A stretch of DNA of 48,497 nt from an uncultured beta proteobacterium (GTDB lineage: Bacteria; Pseudomonadota; Gammaproteobacteria; Burkholderiales; Burkholderiaceae_C), in NCBI GenBank assembly GCA_903897005.1, contig CAITZZ010000150.1:1-48497 (forward strand), written 5' to 3'. The number at the start of each line of letters is the position of its first letter. Position 1 is the first letter of the stretch. The translations under genes were made by a program, and so were the position numbers. The notes beneath the pieces are model-generated. The model had not been told where the DNA came from and searched no databases. It worked only from the letters and a program-made list of their open reading frames with translations. Below, piece by piece: positions 39,205 through 48,053 of the stretch.

Positions 39205-41955
39205 CTACAAGACCGGTGCCAACAGGCGCCGCAGCGCTGCTTCGTTCATGCCACGTCGGATGCCTAGATCCTTGAGCTGATCCTCGCCAATCTTGCCGAC
39301 GTTGAAATAGCAGCTCTCTGGGTGGCCCAGGTAAAAGCCGCTCACGCTGGCCGCCGGTGTCATGGCCAGACTGTCGGTCAGTCCCATCTCGATCTCCTGG
39401 CATTGCAGCAGACTGAACATGTCACCCTTGACACTGTGATCGGGGCAGGCCGGGTAGCCCGGTGCCGGCCGGATACCCTGGTAGCACTCCGCAATCAGTT
39501 CTTCCGTGCTCAGTGCCTCCTGCGCCGCGTAGCCCCAGAGGTCGGTGCGCACACGGTGGTGCAGACACTCGGCAAAGGCTTCGGCCAGGCGGTCCGCCAG
39601 CGCTTTGAGCAGAATCGCCGAGTAATCGTCGTGTGCCTCTTCAAACAGCTTTTCGCGCCTGTCCACACCGATGCCAGTGGTGACCGCAAACAGGCCCGCA
39701 TAGTCGGCCGCCACGCCTTTGGGGGCGACGAAGTCGGCCAGGCAGCGGTTCGGACGCAGCACGCCATCCACCGTCTGCTTCTCGGCTTGCTGGCGCAGAC
39801 CGTACCAGGTCAGAGCCACCGCGCTGCGTGACTCATCGGTGTAGAACTCGATGTCGTCGTCGTTCACAGCATTGGCCGGATAGAGTCCGACCACCGCATT
39901 GGCCGTCAGCCAGCGCCCCTCGATCAGTTTCTTCAGCATCGCCTGCCCGTCAGCATGGACCTTGCTGGCTTCCTTGCCCACCACGGCGTCCTTCAGAATG
40001 GCGGGAAATGCGCCTGCCAGATCCCAGGTCTGGAAGAAGGGGCCCCAGTCGATGTAGCGCGCCAGTTCGCCAAGGTCGAAATTCCGGAAGACACGGCGAC
40101 CCAAAAATTTGGGCCGCATCGGCTTGAAGTCGTTCCAGTCCACCTGTGTCTTGTTGGCGCGCGCCTTGCTCAATGTCCACAGCGGCGTCTGCTTCTTGCT
40201 GGCGTGCTGCTGGCGCACGCGAACGTAGTCGGCCTGGAGTTCGGCAATGTAGCCGCCGGCCTGCTCCGACAGCAGTGCCTGCGCCACACCGACGCTGCGC
40301 GAGGCGTCTGGCACATAGACAACCGGACCATCGTAGTGCGGTGCAATCTTGACAGCGGTGTGCACGCGCGACGTCGTGGCGCCACCGATCAGCAAAGCGA
40401 TTTTCCTGCTGCGAAAGTAGGCATCCTTTTGCATCTCGCTGGCCACATAGGTCATCTCTTCCAGGCTGGGCGTGATCAGGCCCGACAGCCCGATCATGTC
40501 GGCGTTCTCGGCCTTGGCCCGCGCCAGGATCTCGTGGCAAGCCACCATGACGCCCATATTGACCACGTCGTAGTTGTTGCACTGGAGCACCACCGTGACG
40601 ATGTTCTTGCCGATGTCGTGCACATCACCCTTGACTGTGGCTATCACCACCTTGCCCTTGGTCTTGACATCGCGCCCGGCCGCCTCGTCCAGACGTTTTT
40701 CTTCCTCGATGTAGGGAATCAGGTGCGCCACCGCCTGTTTCATGACGCGCGCACTTTTCACGACCTGCGGCAGGAACATCTTGCCCTGACCAAAGAGATC
40801 GCCCACGATATTCATGCCGGCCATCAGTGGACCTTCAATCACGTGCAGCGGGCGCCCTCCCCTGGCCAGCACGGCCTGGTAGGCCTCTTCGGTATCTACT
40901 GTGATGAAGTCGGTGATGCCATGCACCATGGCATGGCTGAGCCGCTGCTCGACCGTCGCCGGGTTTTCGGCGGTGCCGCGCCATGTCAATCTTGTGCTCT
41001 CGTCCTTGGCCGCGCCCTTGGCGCCCTCGGCAATTTCCACCAGGCGCTCGCCGGCATCACTGCGGCGGTTCAACACCACGTCTTCGACGCGTTCGCGCAA
41101 CACCGGCTCCAACTCGTCATAGACGCCAACCATGCCGGCGTTGACGATGCCCATGTCCATGCCGGCAGCGATGGCGTGGTACAGAAAGACCGTGTGAATC
41201 GCTTCGCGCACCGGGTCGTTGCCACGAAACGAAAAACTCACGTTGGAGACGCCACCCGAGACCTTGGCGCCGGGCAGGTTTTGCTTGATCCAGCGCGTCG
41301 CGTTGATGAAGTCCACCGCGTAGTTGTTGTGCTCTTCAATGCCGGTGGCAATGGCGAAGATATTGGGGTCGAAGATGATGTCTTCCGGTGGGAAGTCGAC
41401 CTCGTCCACCAGAATCCGGTAAGCGCGCTGGCAGATGCCAATCTTGCGCTCATAACTGTCGGCCTGACCCTGTTCGTCAAACGCCATCACCACGGCGGCC
41501 GCGCCATAACGGCGCAGCAAGCGTGCCTGGCGCTTGAACTCGTCCACCCCTTCCTTCATGCTGATCGAATTCACTACCGCCTTGCCCTGCACACAGCGCA
41601 GCCCCGCTTCGATCACACTCCACTTGGAGGAGTCGATCATCACCGGCACTCGGGAAATATCGGGCTCGGAGGCAATCAGGTTGAGGAAGCGCACCATGGC
41701 GGCCTGGCTGTCGAGCATGGCCTCATCCATGTTGATGTCGATGATTTGCGCGCCGTTTTCCACCTGCTGGCGCGCCACCGCCAGCGCCTGCTCGAACTCG
41801 CCGTTCAGAATCATGCGGGCAAAGACCTTGGAACCGGTGACATTGGTGCGCTCACCGATGTTGACAAACGATGCACTGGGTGGACGATCTTGCGCGCCAA
41901 TGCGCACCGGCTCCAGGCCGGACAATCTCATGGGGGGAACAAGGGTATCGGACAT
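39205..41955 (-). CDS. metH: Methionine synthase, pterin-, B12- and activation-domain polypeptide (no homocysteine domain)
   Basis: [69 protein letters not shown]. Confidence 0.96.
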   Translation of the reverse strand: MSDTLVPPMRLSGLEPVRIGAQDRPPSASFVNIGERTNVTGSKVFARMILNGEFEQALAVARQQVENGAQIIDINMDEAMLDSQAAMVRFLNLIASEPDISRVPVMIDSSKWSVIEAGLRCVQGKAVVNSISMKEGVDEFKRQARLLRRYGAAAVVMAFDEQGQADSYERKIGICQRAYRILVDEVDFPPEDIIFDPNIFAIATGIEEHNNYAVDFINATRWIKQNLPGAKVSGGVSNVSFSFRGNDPVREAIHTVFLYHAIAAGMDMGIVNAGMVGVYDELEPVLRERVEDVVLNRRSDAGERLVEIAEGAKGAAKDESTRLTWRGTAENPATVEQRLSHAMVHGITDFITVDTEEAYQAVLARGGRPLHVIEGPLMAGMNIVGDLFGQGKMFLPQVVKSARVMKQAVAHLIPYIEEEKRLDEAAGRDVKTKGKVVIATVKGDVHDIGKNIVTVVLQCNNYDVVNMGVMVACHEILARAKAENADMIGLSGLITPSLEEMTYVASEMQKDAYFRSRKIALLIGGATTSRVHTAVKIAPHYDGPVVYVPDASRSVGVAQALLSEQAGGYIAELQADYVRVRQQHASKKQTPLWTLSKARANKTQVDWNDFKPMRPKFLGRRVFRNFDLGELARYIDWGPFFQTWDLAGAFPAILKDAVVGKEASKVHADGQAMLKKLIEGRWLTANAVVGLYPANAVNDDDIEFYTDESRSAVALTWYGLRQQAEKQTVDGVLRPNRCLADFVAPKGVAADYAGLFAVTTGIGVDRREKLFEEAHDDYSAILLKALADRLAEAFAECLHHRVRTDLWGYAAQEALSTEELIAECYQGIRPAPGYPACPDHSVKGDMFSLLQCQEIEMGLTDSLAMTPAASVSGFYLGHPESCYFNVGKIGEDQLKDLGIRRGMNEAALRRLLAPVL

Positions 41956-41990
41956 GCATCTCACCTGTAAATCTGAAAAAAGCAGGTGAG
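41956..41990 (-). promoter_or_regulatory. SD-sequestering hairpin in metH leader (expression platform)
   Basis: Minus strand CTCACCTG-CTTTTTTCAGATTTA-CAGGTGAG-ATGC-ATG; 8-bp perfect stem contains the SD AGGTGAG. Confidence 0.8.
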
Positions 41991-42050
41991 CGTCGTTGCA
42001 CAATATCCAAGCCTGACGGGTTGATCGACCCGCTGCAACGCTCCTTGGAT
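41987..42050 (-). ncRNA. SAH riboswitch aptamer upstream of metH
   Basis: AUCCAAGGAGCGUUGCAGCGGGUCGAUCAACCCGUCAGGCUUGGAUAUUGUGCAACGACGCUCA: P1 AUCCAAG/CUUGGAU, P2 CGGGU/ACCCG, P4 pseudoknot strands GAGCG/CGCUC. Confidence 0.92.
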
Positions 42051-42199
42051 GGCCCGGATTTTAAGCGCTACGACCCGTTCCCGGAAAATCGCCGTCCTTC
42101 GCGTGCTGCCGCAGTTCGTCGCAAGGCGCTGGCGCGGCCCGACGGCATCTTCTACAGTTCGGTCACCGGGTCAGCGCGACTCGTCAACAGGAGAAGTCA

Positions 42200-42988
42200 A
42201 TGTCATACCTCAGCCGTCATGTCTTGGGCGTCAGTAGCCTGGTCATTGCCAGTACTTTGTGTCTGCTCAGCGAATCAGCCATGGCGTGGGACCTGTCCTG
42301 GCCGTTCGGCGCCGGCGTGTCTGGCTCCGGCCACGTCAGCAGGACGCAGCGGCAAGTGAGCGCTTTCAAGGGCGTATCGCTGGAGTTGCCTGCCCGTGTC
42401 GAGATTGTTCAGGGCGAGGTAGAAGGCCTGGTGATCGAAGCCGATGACAACATCGCGCCCCTGATCGAAACCGTGGTGGAAAACGAGCAACTCAAGATTC
42501 GAGTGGCACAACGCTTCAAGTCCCTGAAGCCGACGGTCCTCAAACTCACCCTCCATGTGCGTGCGCTGGAGCAGATTTCGATTGCCGGCTCGGGCGATGT
42601 CATTGCACAAAAGCTGCAGTCGCCGACGCTGGAAGTGCGCATTGCCGGCTCCGGCGATGTTCGCCTTGCCGCACTGCAGGCCGACGCACTGAGCGTCTCC
42701 ATCAGTGGTGCCGGCGACTTCATGGCGGCGGGTCGTGCTGACAATGCGCGCTACAGCATCGCCGGTTCAGGTGCTCTCAAGTGCAGTGCGCTGGCCAGCA
42801 AGAACGTCAGGATCAGCATTGCCGGCTCCGGTGACGCTACGGTCTGGGCCAGTCAGACCCTGAATGTGAGCATCGCCGGCTCGGGTGATGTGGGCTACTA
42901 CGGTGATGCGACGCTAAGCCAATCCGTGGCGGGCTCCGGTCGCATCAAGAAACTCGGATCTGCGCCTGCGCCGGGAACCGCGCCATGA
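42200..42988 (+). CDS. GIN-domain (DUF2807-like) secreted protein
   Basis: Signal peptide; repeated SIAGSGD motifs; RVEIVQGEVEGLVIEADDNI. Confidence 0.88.
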   Translation: MSYLSRHVLGVSSLVIASTLCLLSESAMAWDLSWPFGAGVSGSGHVSRTQRQVSAFKGVSLELPARVEIVQGEVEGLVIEADDNIAPLIETVVENEQLKIRVAQRFKSLKPTVLKLTLHVRALEQISIAGSGDVIAQKLQSPTLEVRIAGSGDVRLAALQADALSVSISGAGDFMAAGRADNARYSIAGSGALKCSALASKNVRISIAGSGDATVWASQTLNVSIAGSGDVGYYGDATLSQSVAGSGRIKKLGSAPAPGTAP

Positions 42989-43105
42989 CCAGCGTCCCGC
43001 CATTCGAGCCCGAATTGCTGTGGTTGGAATGTGGATAATTCCAAGTACTGCAACCGATGGTTCGCGCGGTTGGCCATCAGGACGCAGATTGATCCGGCGC
43101 GGCTC

Positions 43106-43123
43106 TTGATTCACCTGAATCAA
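43106..43123. promoter_or_regulatory. FNR-like extended palindrome upstream of usp
   Basis: ttgattca-cc-tgaatcaa, 34 bp before the usp start. Confidence 0.4.
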
Positions 43124-43157
43124 GGATACTCGCTGTTTAACTTGTGAGTCGTAAACC

Positions 43158-43601
43158 ATGTACAAGCACCTATTTGTTCCCGTCGACGGATCCGAGCTAT
43201 CGCGTCGAGCCATGGAGGGCAGTATTGAACTCGCCTTGCAATTGGGGGCACGCATTACCGGGTTTGTTGTAGAGCCTGATCTGCCACTTTCAACAGCAAC
43301 CGGACATGGCGAGGAGTTCCTGGAACGCGTCAAGAACCATGAGTCCAAGAATGAAGCTCATGCCAGCGCCTTGTTGGGGCAGTTTGAGAAGCGTGCATCG
43401 ACCGCCGGAGTGGAATTTACCGCACACAAGGCGACTGCCTACAGGGTGGCGCAAACCGTTGTCGAAGCTGCGGAAGAATCAGGCTGCGACATGATTGTCA
43501 TCGTGACGCACGGACGCAGTCGGGTTGGCAAGTTCGTATTTGGTTCGCACACCAAGGACATCATCATCGGAAGCAAACTGCCTGTGCTGGTATTGCGCTG
43601 A
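43158..43601 (+). CDS. Universal stress protein family
   Basis: MYKHLFVPVDGSELSRRAMEGSIELA...VIVTHGRSRVGKFVFGSHTKDIIIGSKLPVLVLR. Confidence 0.95.
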   Translation: MYKHLFVPVDGSELSRRAMEGSIELALQLGARITGFVVEPDLPLSTATGHGEEFLERVKNHESKNEAHASALLGQFEKRASTAGVEFTAHKATAYRVAQTVVEAAEESGCDMIVIVTHGRSRVGKFVFGSHTKDIIIGSKLPVLVLR

Positions 43602-43652
43602 TGGTCAAGGACAGGGCTCCTGTGTTGCCTCGCACCGTTTGCCTTGCCGAAT

Positions 43653-43836
43653 AAGTCCCTGAAGCCGACGGTCCTCAAACGCACACTCCATGTGCGTGCG
43701 CTGGAGCAGATTTCGATTGCGGGCTCGGGCGATGTGAGCTACTACGGCGATGCGACGCTAGCCCAATCCGCGGCTGGGTCCGGCCGAATCAAGAAACTCG
43801 GATCAGCGCCTGCGCGGGGAACGGTGCCACGGGCTG
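43653..43836 (+). pseudogene. Collapsed partial duplicate of the GIN-domain gene
   Basis: SLKPTVLKRTLHVRALEQISIAGSGDV joined to SYYGDATLAQSAAGSGRIKKLGSAPARGTVP. Confidence 0.9.
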
Positions 43837-43896
43837 CTGCACAAACCCGTTACGATGCCTGGGTCAAGACACACCTTGGCCCCTCTTCTCGCAACC

Positions 43897-45795
43897 ATGC
43901 TGATCTCTTCCCTGCGCTTTGTTCTGGCTTTGCTGATGGCCGGCGTAACTGCCTCTGGCTGGGCTGGCGACCACATTGTCGAGCGCGCTTATTTTGAAGA
44001 TGCCAGCGGCAGCCTGACGCTCCAGCAAATCCAGGACCCGGCGCAAGCCAGGCCGTGGACTGTTTTCAAACGCGTACTGGCCAAAGGCTTCACACCCTCC
44101 ACGATCTGGCTGCGCCTGCGCGTCGAGCCCGGTGAAGGCGTCGATCCCAAGCAGAAGCTCATGCTGCGCATCCGTCCTGCCATCCTCGATGAAATTGCGC
44201 TGTTTGATCCGCTGCAAGCCTCCGACACGCCGCGCATCACAGGAGATCGCTGGCCCCGCAGCGCCGATGAATACCCGTCGCTCAACTTCAACTTTGTCAT
44301 TCCCCGGGGCGACGCAGCACGCTACCTCTGGCTGCGCCTCAAAACCAGCAGCACCAGCCTGGTGTTTGTCGATGCACTGCCGGTGCAGGAGTTTCAGGCC
44401 GCCGATCTTCGCACCGAGTTGGCTTACAGCGCCTTGCTGGCCTTGCTGGTCGTGTTCATGACCTGGGGTTTGCTCCACTGGGTCAGCCAAAGGGACCCTG
44501 TGGTTGGTGCGTTCGTCCTGAAGCAACTGGTTGGTATCGGTTTTACCTTGGCGAGCATGGGCTATTTGCGCATCTTCATGTCCGAGCTCATGGCCCCCGC
44601 CGCCATCGACGATCTCTCCAACCTGATGGTCGTCGCCTACAGCGCCACCTTATTCTGGTTTGACTATCAGCTGCTGCGCGAATACAAGCCACCCGTGTGG
44701 GGTGTACGGCTGATGCAGTTGGCTGTGCTCTTGTTTCTACCAGAGGTGGCGCTGATTTATTGGGGTCAGACGCAAACCGCGCTCAGCCTGAACGTCAAGA
44801 TTATTTTCCTGGAGCCCATGCTGGCGCTGCTGCTGGCCTTCAAGTCCGATCCATCGCTCAGGCACCCCGGCGACCTGCCTCCGGTGGTTTCGAAGAAGGC
44901 CATGGTGATTCTGTTTGCTTCATTTGCAGCAATTTTTTCCACACTGGCGCTGTTCGTCGTCGGCATCTTTGAGCCGGCAGGATTTTTGATTTACATCGTT
45001 TTCATGCATGGCCTGATCACTGGCGTTGTCATGACCGTTGTGTTGCAGCTGCGCTCGTGGCGCATGGACGCACGCCGGGTCCAGGCACTGGCTGATCTGA
45101 CAGTGGTCGAGCAACGCGCTGCCCAGGAGCGCCAGCAGCGCCTGGAGCAAAACCGATTTCTAGGGATGCTGACGCACGAGCTCAAGACGCCGTTGTCGGT
45201 GATCCGTCTGGTGCTGGGGTCCAAAGCGCCAGCACCGGCCCTGGTGGCCCACGCTGAACGCGCGGCGCGCGACATGAATGCGGTCATTGAGCGCTGCCTG
45301 CAAGCCGAGCAGCTGGCTGACCAGCAATTCACCATGCAGGCGCAGACTGTGAACCTGCGTGACGAATTGCAGCAACTCCAGCGCAACAGCCCGAGCGCCG
45401 AGCGCTTGCATTTATCCATACCAAGCGATGTGCCGCTGAAGACCGATGCCAAGCTCTTGCATATCGTGCTGGGCAACCTGCTGGACAACGCGCTCAAGTA
45501 CAGCGCCGCCGGGAGCGCCGTGCACATCCTGGTGACAGACCAAGCACGCCATGGGCAAGCTGGTTGGACTGTCTGCGTGCAAAACATCCCCGGCGTGGCC
45601 GGCTGGCCCGACGGCACGCGGGTGTTCCAGAAGTACTACCGCAGCCCCAGCGCGCACCACCAGACCGGCTCCGGTCTGGGGCTGTTTCTGGTGCACGGCA
45701 TGGCGCAAGTGCTGGGCGGCGAACTCAGCTACGCGAGCGATGAGATTTTTGTTAAATTCAAACTATGGCTGCCTCACTCAACATCATCGTTGTAG
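43897..45795 (+). CDS. Sensor histidine kinase with 7TMR-DISM-like N-terminus
   Basis: FLGMLTHELKTPLSVIRLVLGS H-box; LGNLLDNALKYS N-box; GSGLGLFLV G-box; multi-TM region. Confidence 0.92.
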   Translation: MLISSLRFVLALLMAGVTASGWAGDHIVERAYFEDASGSLTLQQIQDPAQARPWTVFKRVLAKGFTPSTIWLRLRVEPGEGVDPKQKLMLRIRPAILDEIALFDPLQASDTPRITGDRWPRSADEYPSLNFNFVIPRGDAARYLWLRLKTSSTSLVFVDALPVQEFQAADLRTELAYSALLALLVVFMTWGLLHWVSQRDPVVGAFVLKQLVGIGFTLASMGYLRIFMSELMAPAAIDDLSNLMVVAYSATLFWFDYQLLREYKPPVWGVRLMQLAVLLFLPEVALIYWGQTQTALSLNVKIIFLEPMLALLLAFKSDPSLRHPGDLPPVVSKKAMVILFASFAAIFSTLALFVVGIFEPAGFLIYIVFMHGLITGVVMTVVLQLRSWRMDARRVQALADLTVVEQRAAQERQQRLEQNRFLGMLTHELKTPLSVIRLVLGSKAPAPALVAHAERAARDMNAVIERCLQAEQLADQQFTMQAQTVNLRDELQQLQRNSPSAERLHLSIPSDVPLKTDAKLLHIVLGNLLDNALKYSAAGSAVHILVTDQARHGQAGWTVCVQNIPGVAGWPDGTRVFQKYYRSPSAHHQTGSGLGLFLVHGMAQVLGGELSYASDEIFVKFKLWLPHSTSSL

Positions 45796-46457
45796 AAGAC
45801 CACGACTCGCTGCGTGAGGTCATGGTGGCGATCCTCAACGATGCCGGGCACCAGGCCACCGGTCTGGCCAGTGCCGAGGCGCTGGACGACGAGGCCGGTG
45901 GCCGGGTTGCCGACATTTACCTGATCGACATCAACCTGCCCGGCGAAAACGGCATCAGCCTGTCAGCACGCATACGCCGCACACACCCGCAGGTCGGCAT
46001 CATTCTGGTAACAGCCAGGCTCAAGGCACAGGACAAGGTGGACGGTTATGGCAGCGGCGCCGACCTGTACCTGACCAAACCGGTGGGGCCCGACGAACTG
46101 CTGGCTGCCGTGAACGCGCTGGCGCGGCGCGTCAAGGCCGAGCCCAACGGACCGCTGCCGGCGCTTGAACTCGATCGCAAACGCCTGCTGCTCAGCGGAG
46201 CGCTACAGCAGATCGACGTGAGCGAGGCCGAGGCCAGCATCCTGAGTGCGCTGGGCATGGCGGCCGGGCAATCCCTGGAATACTGGCAACTGCACGAGAC
46301 GCTGGGCCAGTTGGTCACGGAGTCCAACCAGGCGAGTCTGGTAGTGCGCATGACGCGCCTGCGCAAGAAGCTCGCGCAGGCCAGCGGCGACGAAGCCGCC
46401 ATCAAAGCGATCCGGGGGCGCGGCTACCAGCTGTGCTGTCCGCTGCGCCTGGGCTGA
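45765..46457 (+). CDS. OmpR-type response regulator
   Basis: NIIVVEDHDSLREV, IYLIDINLPGENG, LTKPVGPDELL; winged-helix IRGRGYQL; overlaps kinase by 31 bp. Confidence 0.93.
   Translation: MAASLNIIVVEDHDSLREVMVAILNDAGHQATGLASAEALDDEAGGRVADIYLIDINLPGENGISLSARIRRTHPQVGIILVTARLKAQDKVDGYGSGADLYLTKPVGPDELLAAVNALARRVKAEPNGPLPALELDRKRLLLSGALQQIDVSEAEASILSALGMAAGQSLEYWQLHETLGQLVTESNQASLVVRMTRLRKKLAQASGDEAAIKAIRGRGYQLCCPLRLG
46191..46229. repeat. 39-bp donor segment within response regulator gene
   Basis: 38/39 identical to 47922..47960. Confidence 0.9.
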
Positions 46458-46473
46458 CGGGCCAGACGCATCC

Positions 46474-46878
46474 TCAAGCAATTTCCCAATCTTCAATTTG
46501 CAGTCCGACCACACGGCTGAATTCGCCAATGTTGTGAGTAATCAAGGTGGCATTGTGGGCGCGCGCGACGGCGGCGATCAGGGTGTCGTTGGGGCCGATG
46601 GGCTTGCCTTGGCTTAACAAGTCGGCATGGATCTTTCCGTAGTGTTCAGCGCAATCATCATCAAAAGGCAGGCTTTGCAGCGGCGCAAAAAAAGCCTTGA
46701 GTAGTTGCAGATTCGCTTCAACGCGCTGGCTGCGCCGTGCACCGTAGAGCAATTCGGCCTTGACCACGCTGCACAGAGCAATGTCGGCGGGACTGTGCTG
46801 GCGAAAGTGCTGCAGGATGGCGGGATGGCGTTCGTTCAGAAGATGAATGCAGACATTGGTGTCGAGCAGATAAATCAT
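46474..46878 (-). CDS. vapC: VapC-type PIN toxin
   Basis: MIYLLDTNVCIHLLNERH, CSVVKAELLYGARRS, IGPNDTLIAAVARAHNATLITHNIGEF. Confidence 0.93.
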   Translation of the reverse strand: MIYLLDTNVCIHLLNERHPAILQHFRQHSPADIALCSVVKAELLYGARRSQRVEANLQLLKAFFAPLQSLPFDDDCAEHYGKIHADLLSQGKPIGPNDTLIAAVARAHNATLITHNIGEFSRVVGLQIEDWEIA

Positions 46879-47105
46879 TTGAATTGAAGCCGCTCTTCCT
46901 GGGGTAACTGGGGCACGCGTTCGAGCGGCGCACCGCCCCATTTGCCGAACAGCTTGAAATAGCCTTCAGGCCAAGGCGCACTGGCGAGCGCATCACGCTT
47001 GACCAGATCGGCCAGATAGCGCGAAAGGCTCAAGCCGGATTGGGCGGCACGACGTTGTGCTTGCTGGGCAACTTCTTCAGGGACATAGCAATGTAGTTGA
47101 GTCAT
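46875..47105 (-). CDS. VapB-type antitoxin
   Basis: MTQLHCYVPEEVAQQAQRRAAQSGLSLSRYLADLVKRD; ATGA overlap with vapC. Confidence 0.85.
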   Translation of the reverse strand: MTQLHCYVPEEVAQQAQRRAAQSGLSLSRYLADLVKRDALASAPWPEGYFKLFGKWGGAPLERVPQLPQEERLQFK

Positions 47106-47180
47106 GAGCACCTCCGTATGTATGTGCTGTATGTGGATTGTAGCTAAGCGTGGCGGTGATCGTGGCGCTGTACAGGACGG

Positions 47181-47270
47181 GGCCCTCGGTGTCAGCCACG
47201 CGACTGACACCGACATGGCGATCCATCAAGTCCTGGATTGCCGCAGCAGCCTGAAAGGCACTCAAAGCTG
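47181..47270. repeat. 90-bp direct repeat, copy 1
   Basis: 89/90 identical to 47964..48053; contains stem ggtgtcag/ctgacacc. Confidence 0.95.
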
Positions 47271-47292
47271 ATCGGGTTGCCTTAACAGATCG

Positions 47293-47637
47293 TCAGTTAC
47301 TGAAGAGTTCGGAGTGAGTGCCCGATCGCACAAAGTTGATGGCGTTGGCTTCGACCTGGTAAATCAACAAGAAGTCGCCACCGATGTGGCATTCCCTGTG
47401 ATCGGCCCATGCACCTTTCAACGGGTGATCCAGCCATTCAGGGCCAAGGGGTGCGTCGTTGGCGATCAGCAACATCATTGCCTCTTTGAGCCGCACCAGA
47501 TCAAAACGGCCGGAGTGTGACAGCCGTTGCCAATCCTTCAGGAACGCCTTTGAGTAGTCGGCGGCCCGTGGCAGCGTTGCGCGTTTACTTGCTGCTGTTT
47601 TTTTCAAGATCGGCAAACAGCTCGTCAGCAGAGGCAA
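47293..47637 (-). CDS. RelE/YafQ-type toxin (start uncertain)
   Basis: DYSKAFLKDWQRLSHSGRFDLVRLKEAMMLLIANDAPLGPEWLDHPLKGAWADHRECHIGGDFLLIYQ. Confidence 0.9.
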   Translation of the reverse strand: MPLLTSCLPILKKTAASKRATLPRAADYSKAFLKDWQRLSHSGRFDLVRLKEAMMLLIANDAPLGPEWLDHPLKGAWADHRECHIGGDFLLIYQVEANAINFVRSGTHSELFSN

Positions 47638-47866
47638 AGCCGGCGCGACGTTTGGTCATCATGGCACGCGACTCTTCCATTGCGGCGAGGGTCTCGGCGT
47701 TTGGCACCTTGAGTTCAAGCGGGAAGGCCTGGTCAATAACGACGCGGCGCAAGAACAGGCGCACCGCGTCCGATACAGACATGCCCATCGCAGTCAGCGC
47801 CTGTGTCGCTTGCTCTTTGATGTCATCGTCCACCCGAATGTGAAGCATGGAGGTTTGTGCAGTCAC
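47585..47866 (-). CDS. RelB/DinJ-type antitoxin (GTG start)
   Basis: LHIRVDDDIKEQATQALTAMGMSVSDAVRLFLRRVV. Confidence 0.9.
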   Translation of the reverse strand: MTAQTSMLHIRVDDDIKEQATQALTAMGMSVSDAVRLFLRRVVIDQAFPLELKVPNAETLAAMEESRAMMTKRRAGFASADELFADLEKNSSK

Positions 47867-47890
47867 GGTGATTGTTCCTAAGTTTCTCGA

Positions 47891-47919
47891 ATTATGTATC
47901 TCATTTGAGATTTTGTCAA
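47891..47919 (-). promoter_or_regulatory. Sigma70 promoter with operator palindrome in spacer, upstream of relB-like gene
   Basis: Minus strand TTGACA-17 nt-CATAAT; spacer contains ATCTCAAATGAGAT. Confidence 0.75.
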
Positions 47920-47921
47920 CA

Positions 47922-47960
47922 CTCAGCGGAGCGCTGCAGCAGATCGACGTGAGCGAGGCC
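47922..47960. repeat. 39-bp copy of a response regulator segment
   Basis: ctcagcggagcgctgcagcagatcgacgtgagcgaggcc vs 46191..46229, one mismatch. Confidence 0.9.
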
Positions 47961-47963
47961 GTA

Positions 47964-48053
47964 GGCCCTCGGTGTCAGCCACGCGACTGACACCGACATG
48001 GCGATCCATCAAATCCTGGATTGCCGCAGCAGCCTGAAAGGCACTCAAAGCTG
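47964..48053. repeat. 90-bp direct repeat, copy 2
   Basis: See copy 1; overlaps the last codons of the downstream ATPase gene. Confidence 0.95.

Noticed and set aside
39955-41970. 671-aa plus-strand ORF opposite metH
   Set aside because: Mirror ORF caused by GC-rich codon bias; no domain signature, and metH is unambiguous
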